IMG/VR virus record: IMGVR_UViG_3300046000_007573 | Location: 1-21,315 of that record | From: a virus | DNA length: 21,315 nucleotides | Direction: 5' to 3' (one strand) | In this document: positions 1-9,989 of the stretch, in pieces | Layout: the number at the start of each line of letters is the position of its first letter | Numbering within the stretch: the stretch's first letter is position 1 | Program-made: the position numbers and the translations under genes | Notes under the pieces: model-generated | What the model was told of the DNA's origin: nothing | Seen by the model: only the letters and a program-made list of their open reading frames with translations | Databases searched by the model: none

Positions 1-3000
1 GGAACCGCCCTCGTTGTATCTGCTAATCACATTGTTGATTATCTCAGCAGATACCAGATCGGAGTAAGCCTGTGCGCGTTCGTTTCTATTGGCGACAGTT
101 CCGACCAACGCTTTAAATCTGTTATCGACGCTGAACGTACCGCTATGTGATAGCGACATCTTGGTGAAGTCGAGCAGTTCTTGAATCGCATCAGCGGCAA
201 CTTCGTGCTTCTTAGGATCAAGACCAAAGACGTTAAGGATGGCGTCAACGAGACGGCGCAAGATCGAGCGTTGGTCGAGCGGTGCAAGACCAGCAAGAAT
301 GTTCTGGAACTCCGGCGCAGTGAGTGCGTAGGTCAGGAACTCAGCATTGCTGGACAAGCCGAGCCTTACGACCGGATCTGTATCCAATCCAAGTTTGACT
401 GCATTAGCGAGGGCGAAGTTACGGATCGCTTCAATACGTGCCACTGCCTTCCGTTGGGATTCAGTCTTAGGGTTAAGTAGAACTTTGGCTGTCGGTGCGT
501 GGAGGTATTCGTGCAGTAGCACGTCCACTAAACCACGACCGTTGTGTTCGTTTAGGTTGACTAGAACCGAGTTGCTTGTCCGGTCGTATAGACCAGCAAA
601 GCCTAAGTCCAACTCGACCATTGCGAAGTTAATGTTCCGAATGAAGTCCGGCGCAGTAAGTAGTAGTTCGGCAACCAGTTGCTGTTTTGGCGTGCCAGTC
701 TCCGTGATCCTACGGAGGGCTCCGAGAACAGAGTTGGGGTCACCGGATACCAGACCGAGCTGGCTAACAACGCGCAGGTTCTCTGCCTTTGCTTCGTCGC
801 GGAGGGACGGGTCGATCTGTGACAACGAGAAGTTGTAGTCCGGATCGGAGACACTACGCGGCTTGCCGAGTATCTTGATCTTACCGCCGACCTCTCTGGT
901 TGGGAGGTTTCCACTCTCTAGTGCTTCGGTGCCTGCTATCTGTGCAGCTGCTTCGGAGAACGATTTCGCTGTGGACTGCTTGCGCTCAGTGGCTGATAGA
1001 TTCTCCTCGCTAAACGTTGCGATTGGTGTGCTGCTTGGACGCCCAACTGAACGAACATTTGGATCTGTAACCTGACCCTCAGAAGGTTCGAATCGGGTCT
1101 TTCTAACGACATCAACCGGATCAATATACTTGGTAAGGAGACTGGACTTCGGTATGTTGACGCCGTTTTTAATCAGCGCTTTATCTAGGTTTTCTTTTCG
1201 TCTCCGCACTTCCCCATCAAACTTGTTACGGAGATCCACGCTTGCCTCGATCTCATCGAGCTTACGCCTCACGGCCTCAGATGTATCTCTTCTGTTGCGT
1301 TGAATAGTGGGGGAGCCAGCAATGATCTCAACGTATTGCTTCCACTCCGGAAGTTTGAGGACACGCTCAATCCGCCGACTCTCCTCTTCAACACGTTTTC
1401 TAGCGGACTCAGAGAGCCCAGACAAGAACTCTCGGTTGTCCTTTATTTGAGCGTAAGCTGCTTCGATATCGTTGATTAGTTTGTTGACTAGAATAGGTCC
1501 ACTTAGTTCTCTTGCGGCCTTAGCCTTCTCAAGTTGTTTCTGTTTGGTGGTAATCGAAGCATCCAAATCAGCGAGGGTCTCGTCGCCTTTGTAATAGACG
1601 TCCGCATACGTTTTCTGTAGTCCCGCCAGTTCTTCTTTAAGCGCGGTTCTTTCCTTATTAGACTTCGCCTGTTTTAGTAGAGCGGGTATCTTCTCAATAG
1701 CTTTGCTCGACTCGTCTCGCAAAACGAGACCCTCAGTGATCTCCAGAATTCTTGATCGAACATCGCTAATTCCGTTTATGAGATCCTCAGTTCCTCTGCG
1801 TGTATCCTGTAGCTTCTGGATTTCCGCTTCGATGTCACTAACGTTTTTGTCTTGGAACGCAGCAACGCTCTCGACCGTAACTCCGACGCGACCAGCTTCA
1901 AGACCTTCAGCGATCTGCCTTTTAGTTTTGAGTCTGACTGGACCCATATCTTCGGCGTCCGTCTTCCCAATAAGCGTCCTTAGCAAACGGAACGAATCAA
2001 AAATATCTGCGCGAGCTTCTTCGATTGTGTTGAGTGCGATCCTTCGCTCACTGCCGAGCTTTAACAAATATGGCAGAGCTGCCTGAGCTGCCTCCAAATA
2101 GTTATTGGTGTAATCAATAGTATCTTGATCTGTCGCTTCCGCTTGACGCACGGCTTTACCCGCTGCAACAGCTTCACCCGACCAAGTGGACAACGCTTCC
2201 TTATATGCTTCTGTCTCTTCGTCACCTTTGTTCGGTGGAGGTGGCATCGCCGCCGCAGGTGTTGCAGATTTACGTTCAGCTGGTGCTCGCAGTGGCAGCG
2301 ACATTGTAGGTGGTAGCCAACCGAGGGCGATCAGCAGACCAGCGGCCTGCTTACCTAAATCCGACCCCGACAACTCGAATAATACAGTGCGAGCGTATCC
2401 TTTATTGGTATGGAGAATGTAATCGGTGTTAAGTTTACCAGCTAGTGATTGGACGAGCACAGCATCAGACAAGTTGTCTGCCTGATATGGTGGTATTATT
2501 TCGGTCTGTACCGCAAGATTCCTGAAGACTTGGGCTAGTTTACCAGTTTTGTCCTCTGCGATGGTACGGTATAGCTCGCTCGCCAACAAAGCCGAACGGT
2601 TCATAAAGACAAGGTCAGACGATTCCAGTGCGCTGGCATACGACTCGCCTGTGAGTAGTATATCATATACTCCCGCATCTGCCCCACTCTCTTGCCTCCG
2701 CCTATCCATCTCATCTTGCAGCGCTTGAACTGTATCTGCGCCAGCCGCTCCGATTATCTCCTCTAAGAAGAACCCCTCTCCATCTCGCTTAACGTAATCT
2801 AATGATGTGAGTCCGGTGTTGGGGTCGGCTCGTTCGGCTTTGGCATTCCTGTTCGCTACTGTGTTAAAGGTCGAGGCTCCTACAACTGTCAAATTAGCCG
2901 GACGATTCAAATACGTATTCGGATCTGGTAGTGAGTAGAATCTACCGCCAGCAACAGTAGCGTTGGCAAAAAGGTATCTAGCGTATTGGATGATAACCGA

Positions 3001-6000
3001 AGTGGGGTCTCCGCCCTTGATGTTCTTGTATATCTTTTTGATGTTGGCAGCTATTGAATTAACATCACCGTCTATCATCTCGGTTACGAACTTAACAAGA
3101 TCTGTCTCCTTGAGTTTATCCAGAATAACTCCGTCCCTGACTTCTTGTGGGAGATCAGAAAACTCTATCGTGTTTCCGTCTTCGTCAATGTACCTAGATG
3201 TTAACTCCTGCCCGTCCCCGATCTTAATCTTATCCTGATATTCCAGAGACTGAAAGACTTTCCGTACTACGTTTTGAGCCAAACGATATTCATTTAACTC
3301 GGCATTAAACCCTCGGCTAAGATCCTCTATCGTGTTGTCGATGTAAGTATCTGACCAAGGGAATCTTGAATCTCTATTTCTTTTCGACGCGAGGAGGTTG
3401 CGGGTAGTTTTATAGAGCTTTAATAATGAGGTAGCGAAGTAAGATCCCATATCCCCCTTGATCTCAGACGTGCTCACCATGTTGTTCACAAACAACTCAA
3501 TGCGTGGGCTCTCAAAGTTCGATCTCTCGTTGAATACCTGCTCGCCATTCTCATCAATTCTCGGGTTTGTTACGCGACCAAAACTACCTATGGTAACTGG
3601 TTCTGGGTTGCGAGGCACATAGTATCCTTCGATAATACGCCCGTCCCGTGTATACTGTGACGGGTTCAACAGATCTCTATCGAACGTATCAGGTATGATT
3701 ACACGATAACCAGCCGCGATCTGCGCTTTTGTGATCTTAGGGTTGTTTGTGAACACACCAAACAGACCATCTTTATCCACCGGAAAGTAGATACTTTTGT
3801 CTGTTTTACTATTGACGACTTCGTATTTCTTTCCGTCGATTTCGTAATATCTTTCGTCCTTTATTTTGACCTTGACGTCTTTCAACTGTTGCGCTAACGC
3901 TTCGCGTTTAGCAATAAAGCCAGAGGGTACTTTTCTACCGAGCAGCGCATCTCTCTCCATAGCGCTATCCATCCGATTGATCTCTACCTCAATAGAGTCG
4001 AGCATAGCGGTATCCTCACCAATGGTTCCTTTGGTTCTGGACCTACCGGTAATGGTAACCAGCTCACCGAATTGTGGGTACTTAGACAGCACTTTCTCGC
4101 TAAGGAGTTCGTGCTTGTCCTTGATGTAAGCGTTGGTGTTGGCTACCTCTTGGCCTTCTTGCTCGACTACCTCAACTTGAGCTTGTGAGAACGCTGGGAA
4201 TTTATTCACACCAGACTCAGTAATAAACTGACCAGCTTGGGCTAAGGTCTTTCCGGTTTCCGGCAAGTTGACAATGAACCCGCCTTCGACTAGCTCATTA
4301 AACATATCTTCCTCTTGCGTGCCATTTCGGAACTGTTCTTTAGCGTAAGCTACTCTAGTAACCTTAATGTCGGGCGTTGGATTAAAGGCTTTGACTCTAG
4401 CTCTAGGAGCTACTTCTTCTCTAAAACCACCTACACCAAAAAGTGAGCGGCGAAGTTGAGTGAGCATCTCTTGCTTTCGTTCATTCTCTAGGTCTCTATA
4501 GAAATCAAAATCAGACTGTAGGACAGAACCAACACTGTTGATGTATTTGGTAGCCTTAGCCCTCATATCCTTCATCTGCCCTTTGATGCGCGATACAGCG
4601 GCAGACCTCTTAGCAGCAGGTAGCTTATCAGTTTCTCCAAGACGGGCGTCTAGTTCCTTACTCTTAACAACATAGTTGTTAACAGCAACAAGGAAATCCC
4701 TCACACGGTCTTGTACTGGCTTTGCCGTTCTACGTTTAATCGCTGCCATTTCTTTTTTGGCTTGCTGCGTAATATCAAAAACCTCTGTGCTCGCCGCATC
4801 AATGGCTGTGCGTAAAGCAGGAGCCTCGAAGTTGACGGTGGAGAGCGGAGCCCGCATTGCTACGCCGAGCTTCTCATAAAGGATCTCTCTGGTCTCTTGA
4901 TCGTAACCTGTAACCGCTACGGTTTCCACGCTGTCTCGACGCTCCTCATCGACCTTAACACCCATCTTCTTTAGGTAAGCCTGAAAGTTTTTATTAGTGT
5001 ATGTCTTTACATCAATCGTGGTAAACGCTTCAGGTGTATTGGAAAGTAGGTAGTGTAGCGTGTTCGTGTCGCTGGCCTTTGTTACGGCCTCTTCTTCAGG
5101 TTCCGGTTCCGCTTGTAGCGCTGTCAGCTCCGACACCGCTATACCGAACACCTCTTCATACTCACGCTCGACGACATAGTCCTGTATGATATTTATCCGA
5201 GCAACCAAAGCCCTGTAGTCATCAATGATTAGTTGGCGTTGCTTAGGTGTCGCCTTGTTATTGGTGTCTTCGGCAAAACTGATAATGTCCTCCGCCATTG
5301 ACTCGACGGTATCCAGTTCTTCAATCGAGACGTCGGAGAGACCGATAGATGTGCCGAGTTTGTTGCGTAGTGGTACTATACGTACAATGTTCTCGATACG
5401 ATCCACATCAACAGGCGCGTCCGAATCCACATAGCTCTGCCTAATCCCATTGATAGACTCAGCGAAATCGCGGTCTAGCTGCTTCTGTGATTCGTCCCAA
5501 CTACGGTACACGCGTGGGCCTTGTGATGCAGGGGTTAGCGGTTCTTGCGTTGCTGCGGATTCGAGCTCGATCGCATCCTCACTGAATCCTTTTTTGTTTT
5601 TTCTGAGTGCGGCAATTTCTTTTTTGATTGTTTTCTCAAGATCAACGCTTTGTTGTTTGATGAGCTTCTGCTGCTCCTTGATGGACTTCTGTTCTTCCGT
5701 TAACTGTTTATCACTAATATCCAGATAATTGAGAGACGCAAGGGTATCGGTAACCTTCTTAAGATTCTTCTGCTTACTAGAGATTTGAGCGTCGAATCCC
5801 TCAAGTATTCTTCTAGTCCTGTTCTGTTTATCGGTAACAAGCTCTAGCTCACCTTCTGTAGCGGGAGCGAATGAGCGACCGAGGATGTCCTCCGTCTCTG
5901 CTTGCAACTCTTCATCGGTCATCTCCGGTTCACTTGGAGCGACGAATCCAAACTCTTCTTTTGACTTGACGAGATCCTTGCGGTTAGCGAACCCAAACTC

Positions 6001-9000
6001 AAATTGACCTTCTGCGGTTTCCGATATTGGCGATTTGGGTGTGATGTCGATACCGTACCACTCTGCTATAGCCTTGATCTGTAGAGAGTTAGTAAGGGGG
6101 ATATTCATAGTAGAAGACCCGTCCTTAAGTGAAAGTCCACCTTTAACAATAAGACTACGTACGTTCCCTTCGTCATCGCGGAAGACTTCAAATGACTCAG
6201 GGGTTGTTTTTTCTTTTACTGGAAAAGCAAATTTAGTTTTCTTCTTGCCCCCCATTGATACGTAAGGAGTGCCAGCAGGAACACCAAAAGTCTCCTGCCC
6301 GATGGTAAGGATAGGTGCAGTAAATTTTGAAGCTCGCTGAAAGCGTGGCCCCAAGTTAATGAACTCAACTGATCCACCACCCTCTGTGAGATACGGTTTA
6401 CTAAGTCGAAGGTTGACGGAGCTGCCGTCCGGATCTAGCTCCAGAACACCGCTGAAACCACTGTATTCAATTTCCTCCCCAAGGATGTCATCCAGCAGGG
6501 GCTCGAACGGCTCGTCTGCGGGTGCCCACTGACCCGTCTCTTCGTTAAAGACAGGTCTCCCCTTAAGGGGTCTTTCGTTGGGGTTAGCAACCACAGTGCG
6601 TCCTTTGATATCTTCCTGAGTTTTCTGCGCGGCGATATCTCTTTCGACAGAGAGTCGCGCTTGTTCACGCGCCTCGTCGATACGGCGCTGCAATACATCG
6701 GCGGTAGAATTGCTGTTGTTCTTACGAAGCCGATTTGCAATATCCTCAAATGCGGATGCTCTGCCTTCAAATACCAGACTCTGTTCTGATTTACGGACTC
6801 TGCCGAACTGGGTGCTGCCAGCGATACCTGCACCCAAAGCACCGCCGAGAAGTCCGGCGTCAAACACTTGTGCTACTTTCTCAGCAAGCGAAGCATCCCG
6901 ATCGAGAGCCGAGTTCTCAATAGCCATGCCGACGGCTTGGTCTAGTGATTCTTCAAACGCCTCGCTAAGTCCACCTTTTAGTGTGGTCTTCAACCAGTTT
7001 TTGTATGTGCTGGTAATAGCTGAGCGTGCAGCGATATTGAACGCCTTGTCACTAAGGACGCGGCCTTCGTTAGCTGCATTCTGGTATGCCTGTTTGGCTT
7101 GTCGGTAATTCATCTTACTGACTGGAACAGCACGCTCGGCAGCTTCTTGGACGGAACGTGCTGTCAGTGTGTCACCGCCACGAATCTTACGAACCACGTT
7201 TGTGCCGATGTCTTCAACAGCGCCAAGTCCCAATCCCGACAGACCCACTGTGATAACAGACGTGGATACGCCCATTGCAAGAGCAGCAGGAAGAGCATTC
7301 TTATACTTCTCCTCGTGGCTCATGTCGTCCGGCATCTGATTGTAGAGAGAACCAAATGCGGAGCCAGCTGATCTGGTAAACGTAACGGCGGCAAGTGGAG
7401 CTAACTCTCCGAACTTTTTAGCAAAACTCTCACCGACATCTGTGATAGCCTTGCCGAGAAACTGTGAGCCCTCAGCAGACGCTGCTTTGCGGAACGAAGC
7501 CGCTGCCACATCATCAATCTCAGAGAGTGCCATCTTAGCACCACCACGAATCATAGCACGCGCCGACATCGCACTTGTTTTCGCAAGTGCTTTGGCTCCG
7601 GCAAACGCGCCACCTGTTCCAATAGTCAGACCGATGTCGGCAGCTACCTGTGGGAGTGTGTTCAACAGCTGGAAACCGAAGCCGTATTCGTCTCCGTAGA
7701 GGCGGGAGAATTCCTGACGTCTGGTCTGATCTTTCATCATGTCGCCCATCGTCGTAGCAGCCCACTCATTACCAGCGAGAGCGGCGATGCCCAAAGGGAT
7801 CTCAGCTAAAGTCTTCCATGCGCTTTTTCCAAACTGTTCTAAGCGGATACCAAACGCATCGTAATCTTTACCACTACCTACATATTGCTCAATGAACTCG
7901 GAAGGGGAGAGCCCGTCGGCTTTTGCTTTTGCGTAACTACTAACCGCTTCAGGTTCCTCTTCAAGGATCATCTTAATAAGATCTGGAGCAGCGGATTGCA
8001 GTAACAATTTACGTTGGACGGAGGCTTGTTTCTGCTGGTCTTCATTTAGCGAAGAGCTACTGACAGCCTGATTGAACTTCTCCACATTAGCTAGGAGGCT
8101 TGGGGCGAGAATAACATTGCCCATCGAGTCGGTAGTGATTCCGGTCTCAGGACGGTCGGCTCTGTAAGGAGCTCCAGCAACTCTGTCCGTAAGCGCATCA
8201 CTAAACTTTTCGATCTCAGCAGCGCTAAAGCGTTGGCTGAATACGTTATTACCAGCAAGCGCGTCAGCCAGCGTTGTGTCGGGCGCATACTTCGGTTGTT
8301 TCTGTTCGCCGTCAAATAGGTCAATAAGGAGCTCGCCACCTTTAATGAAGGGGTAACTGATAGCCGTCTTCGCGCCTTCTAGGATGGATTCTCCGGTGGT
8401 GCGGAGTTCGGCAGTTTTCTGCTCTATTCTATTGGAGGCATTTTTTTCGATTAACTTGTTTAAGTCCTTATCCGTTTTTGCGAGATCACTAACCGTACGT
8501 TGGAACATCTCATATCGGGAGTCCTCAGCGCCGTTGGTCAGACCACCGTTCAATGGTTTGACGAAATCATTGACCCGATACAAGTCAGCGGACGACAAAG
8601 CACCAGTTGCGATAAGTGACTTGACCTCACCTGCGATAGCGTCAGGTCGTGCGTTTGCACCAGCATAGAGGCTGCGTGATCCGTCTTCTTCATCGAGCGC
8701 TGTGATGCTATACTCCCCGCGATCGACAGCGGACATACGTGCACGTTTTATCAGTGACTTGTCGGCAAGGGTCTCATCGACATACGGCTTGAAACCCTCC
8801 GCTTCGGATGGAGCTCTCTCTCGTAAGGTAATGTAGTTCGCAAGATTGCTGGCTTTAGCTTCATTCGCTACAACGTTTTCTGGTCCTTCGCTATTTGTGC
8901 GGAGGTAGTCCAATACAAAACGGGCGTCGGTGTCTTCGTTACGCGTCGTGCCAACAACACTAGAATACAAATTATTTTTGACATCATCAGGCATGTCATC

Positions 9001-9192
9001 GGTAAGCAATCCGTCACTCTGAAGACGATCAGCGACTCCGGCGACGATCTCCTGTTCAGTATCTTGGTTTAGTTGTCCTGCGCTGTAGTAGCTAGACCTA
9101 ACATAATCCGTGTAGTTTTTAAGGTTTGTTATTGGTTCAGCAACCTCTTCTTGGTTTGCGATCCAGTCGTCGTATGGTTTAATTTCCAGCAT
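1..9192 (-). CDS. Giant phage protein with zincin-like metallopeptidase motif (3' end beyond window)
   Basis: One frame is open from ATG at 9192 to base 1, at least 3064 codons; its stop lies outside the window. I read it through by eye without meeting a stop. Residues about 505-555, 633-658 and 776-794 are Gly/Ala-rich and hydrophobic. Residues about 1111-1211 and 2441-2678 look like long coiled coils, and a short Pro run lies near residue 2315. Near the known end, HEYLH (H2894, E2895, H2898) is followed 53 residues after the second His by NAEF (E2951). That is the usual zinc-ligand layout of gluzincins and recurs in giant phage proteins of the large polyvalent protein type. I infer a virion-borne or ejected protein, with the hydrophobic parts perhaps contacting the host membrane. 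It is the last minus-strand gene in view, 29 bp after its neighbour, with no Shine-Dalgarno sequence. Central parts match nothing I recognise; an N4-like virion RNA polymerase was considered but its motifs were not found. Confidence 0.85.
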   Translation of the reverse strand, partial: MLEIKPYDDWIANQEEVAEPITNLKNYTDYVRSSYYSAGQLNQDTEQEIVAGVADRLQSDGLLTDDMPDDVKNNLYSSVVGTTRNEDTDARFVLDYLRTNSEGPENVVANEAKASNLANYITLRERAPSEAEGFKPYVDETLADKSLIKRARMSAVDRGEYSITALDEEDGSRSLYAGANARPDAIAGEVKSLIATGALSSADLYRVNDFVKPLNGGLTNGAEDSRYEMFQRTVSDLAKTDKDLNKLIEKNASNRIEQKTAELRTTGESILEGAKTAISYPFIKGGELLIDLFDGEQKQPKYAPDTTLADALAGNNVFSQRFSAAEIEKFSDALTDRVAGAPYRADRPETGITTDSMGNVILAPSLLANVEKFNQAVSSSSLNEDQQKQASVQRKLLLQSAAPDLIKMILEEEPEAVSSYAKAKADGLSPSEFIEQYVGSGKDYDAFGIRLEQFGKSAWKTLAEIPLGIAALAGNEWAATTMGDMMKDQTRRQEFSRLYGDEYGFGFQLLNTLPQVAADIGLTIGTGGAFAGAKALAKTSAMSARAMIRGGAKMALSEIDDVAAASFRKAASAEGSQFLGKAITDVGESFAKKFGELAPLAAVTFTRSAGSAFGSLYNQMPDDMSHEEKYKNALPAALAMGVSTSVITVGLSGLGLGAVEDIGTNVVRKIRGGDTLTARSVQEAAERAVPVSKMNYRQAKQAYQNAANEGRVLSDKAFNIAARSAITSTYKNWLKTTLKGGLSEAFEESLDQAVGMAIENSALDRDASLAEKVAQVFDAGLLGGALGAGIAGSTQFGRVRKSEQSLVFEGRASAFEDIANRLRKNNSNSTADVLQRRIDEAREQARLSVERDIAAQKTQEDIKGRTVVANPNERPLKGRPVFNEETGQWAPADEPFEPLLDDILGEEIEYSGFSGVLELDPDGSSVNLRLSKPYLTEGGGSVEFINLGPRFQRASKFTAPILTIGQETFGVPAGTPYVSMGGKKKTKFAFPVKEKTTPESFEVFRDDEGNVRSLIVKGGLSLKDGSSTMNIPLTNSLQIKAIAEWYGIDITPKSPISETAEGQFEFGFANRKDLVKSKEEFGFVAPSEPEMTDEELQAETEDILGRSFAPATEGELELVTDKQNRTRRILEGFDAQISSKQKNLKKVTDTLASLNYLDISDKQLTEEQKSIKEQQKLIKQQSVDLEKTIKKEIAALRKNKKGFSEDAIELESAATQEPLTPASQGPRVYRSWDESQKQLDRDFAESINGIRQSYVDSDAPVDVDRIENIVRIVPLRNKLGTSIGLSDVSIEELDTVESMAEDIISFAEDTNNKATPKQRQLIIDDYRALVARINIIQDYVVEREYEEVFGIAVSELTALQAEPEPEEEAVTKASDTNTLHYLLSNTPEAFTTIDVKTYTNKNFQAYLKKMGVKVDEERRDSVETVAVTGYDQETREILYEKLGVAMRAPLSTVNFEAPALRTAIDAASTEVFDITQQAKKEMAAIKRRTAKPVQDRVRDFLVAVNNYVVKSKELDARLGETDKLPAAKRSAAVSRIKGQMKDMRAKATKYINSVGSVLQSDFDFYRDLENERKQEMLTQLRRSLFGVGGFREEVAPRARVKAFNPTPDIKVTRVAYAKEQFRNGTQEEDMFNELVEGGFIVNLPETGKTLAQAGQFITESGVNKFPAFSQAQVEVVEQEGQEVANTNAYIKDKHELLSEKVLSKYPQFGELVTITGRSRTKGTIGEDTAMLDSIEVEINRMDSAMERDALLGRKVPSGFIAKREALAQQLKDVKVKIKDERYYEIDGKKYEVVNSKTDKSIYFPVDKDGLFGVFTNNPKITKAQIAAGYRVIIPDTFDRDLLNPSQYTRDGRIIEGYYVPRNPEPVTIGSFGRVTNPRIDENGEQVFNERSNFESPRIELFVNNMVSTSEIKGDMGSYFATSLLKLYKTTRNLLASKRNRDSRFPWSDTYIDNTIEDLSRGFNAELNEYRLAQNVVRKVFQSLEYQDKIKIGDGQELTSRYIDEDGNTIEFSDLPQEVRDGVILDKLKETDLVKFVTEMIDGDVNSIAANIKKIYKNIKGGDPTSVIIQYARYLFANATVAGGRFYSLPDPNTYLNRPANLTVVGASTFNTVANRNAKAERADPNTGLTSLDYVKRDGEGFFLEEIIGAAGADTVQALQDEMDRRRQESGADAGVYDILLTGESYASALESSDLVFMNRSALLASELYRTIAEDKTGKLAQVFRNLAVQTEIIPPYQADNLSDAVLVQSLAGKLNTDYILHTNKGYARTVLFELSGSDLGKQAAGLLIALGWLPPTMSLPLRAPAERKSATPAAAMPPPPNKGDEETEAYKEALSTWSGEAVAAGKAVRQAEATDQDTIDYTNNYLEAAQAALPYLLKLGSERRIALNTIEEARADIFDSFRLLRTLIGKTDAEDMGPVRLKTKRQIAEGLEAGRVGVTVESVAAFQDKNVSDIEAEIQKLQDTRRGTEDLINGISDVRSRILEITEGLVLRDESSKAIEKIPALLKQAKSNKERTALKEELAGLQKTYADVYYKGDETLADLDASITTKQKQLEKAKAARELSGPILVNKLINDIEAAYAQIKDNREFLSGLSESARKRVEEESRRIERVLKLPEWKQYVEIIAGSPTIQRNRRDTSEAVRRKLDEIEASVDLRNKFDGEVRRRKENLDKALIKNGVNIPKSSLLTKYIDPVDVVRKTRFEPSEGQVTDPNVRSVGRPSSTPIATFSEENLSATERKQSTAKSFSEAAAQIAGTEALESGNLPTREVGGKIKILGKPRSVSDPDYNFSLSQIDPSLRDEAKAENLRVVSQLGLVSGDPNSVLGALRRITETGTPKQQLVAELLLTAPDFIRNINFAMVELDLGFAGLYDRTSNSVLVNLNEHNGRGLVDVLLHEYLHAPTAKVLLNPKTESQRKAVARIEAIRNFALANAVKLGLDTDPVVRLGLSSNAEFLTYALTAPEFQNILAGLAPLDQRSILRRLVDAILNVFGLDPKKHEVAADAIQELLDFTKMSLSHSGTFSVDNRFKALVGTVANRNERAQAYSDLVSAEIINNVISRYNEGGS

Positions 9193-9221
9193 GGTGGTAA
9201 TTTGGTTTGGTATTATGTTGT

Positions 9222-9983
9222 CTAAGGTGGTGTTGCCATTGGAGCAACTGTTTTACTTGAAAATAAAGATCGAGGGCTAGAGGTCGTAGCTGATTTTCCT
9301 ACGCCCAATATGCTTGCGTCATAACGCGTCCTGATGTTTTTAGCAAGACCGTAAAGCTCGTCGGCGTTCATTTCAGCTGCCTGTAGTTGTTCTTCCGGTG
9401 TACCGAAGAGGTTAACAACCCGCTCTACTGCGGCTTTCTCCCCAACGTTAGCGAAATTACCAGTCGATTTACCTACGTAGTCCTCTCCGAATTTAACGTT
9501 ATCGAGACCTTTAAAGATGGTGTTCTTTAGCTCCATGTCAGTATTACTACTGGAAGTCACACCCTTAAGTGCGCTGTTCCAGCTCGCCTTAGCTGTCTCA
9601 TCTGAGCCTAAGAGTGCACTGTTGGCGACTCCGACTCTAGCAAAATAGACAGGCCGCTGTTCTTCTGGTACCTGTGTCAGACCATAATCTAATGCCTGAT
9701 TCAGTGCAGCGAGCGACGCCATGTTCTCACGTGCGCTAAGGGACTTCTTCCTGTTTTCCTCTAACCTCAGCTTGGCGTCCTCGAAAGCGATTCCTTTTAG
9801 TTTAAGGTCCATAGCCTTTTCAGATTGCCCTTCGAGTCTTTGGCGCTGCCCTCGCAGAAACGATATCTGATCGTCACCACTCAAGCCACTATTAGTAGCC
9901 ACACTGAAATACTTATTCATCAGAGGTTGAATATCGCCCTCATATGAAAAGTTTTCCTCTTCGGTTTTTTCGTAATCAGCCAT
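9222..9983 (-). CDS. Hypothetical phage protein, 253 aa, helical and charged
   Basis: I do not recognise this family. The protein is mostly predicted-helical and soluble. Residues about 45-85 are rich in Lys, Glu, Arg and Gln and could form a coiled coil. The C-terminal 25 residues are Ser/Thr/Pro-rich and probably unstructured. There are no cysteine pairs, signal peptide or membrane segment. The start at 9983 lies 6 bp downstream of the preceding gene and is preceded by an A/T-rich stretch rather than a Shine-Dalgarno sequence. The stop is TAG. Its place between the Ala-rich 537-residue protein and the giant protein, in the same direction and with very short spacers, suggests co-transcription and perhaps a shared internal-virion role. 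That role is inference from position only. Confidence 0.75.
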   Translation of the reverse strand: MADYEKTEEENFSYEGDIQPLMNKYFSVATNSGLSGDDQISFLRGQRQRLEGQSEKAMDLKLKGIAFEDAKLRLEENRKKSLSARENMASLAALNQALDYGLTQVPEEQRPVYFARVGVANSALLGSDETAKASWNSALKGVTSSSNTDMELKNTIFKGLDNVKFGEDYVGKSTGNFANVGEKAAVERVVNLFGTPEEQLQAAEMNADELYGLAKNIRTRYDASILGVGKSATTSSPRSLFSSKTVAPMATPP

Positions 9984-9989
9984 AGAATT

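Noticed and set aside
181-8744. Numerous shorter open frames on both strands within the giant gene
   Set aside because: They are in other frames of a continuous, protein-like reading frame with a zincin motif in phase with ATG 9192, and have repetitive Ser/Arg-rich compositions typical of shadow frames.
1-9192. N4-like virion RNA polymerase
   Set aside because: The size is similar, but I could not find T7-like polymerase motifs; the visible enzyme motif is a zincin.
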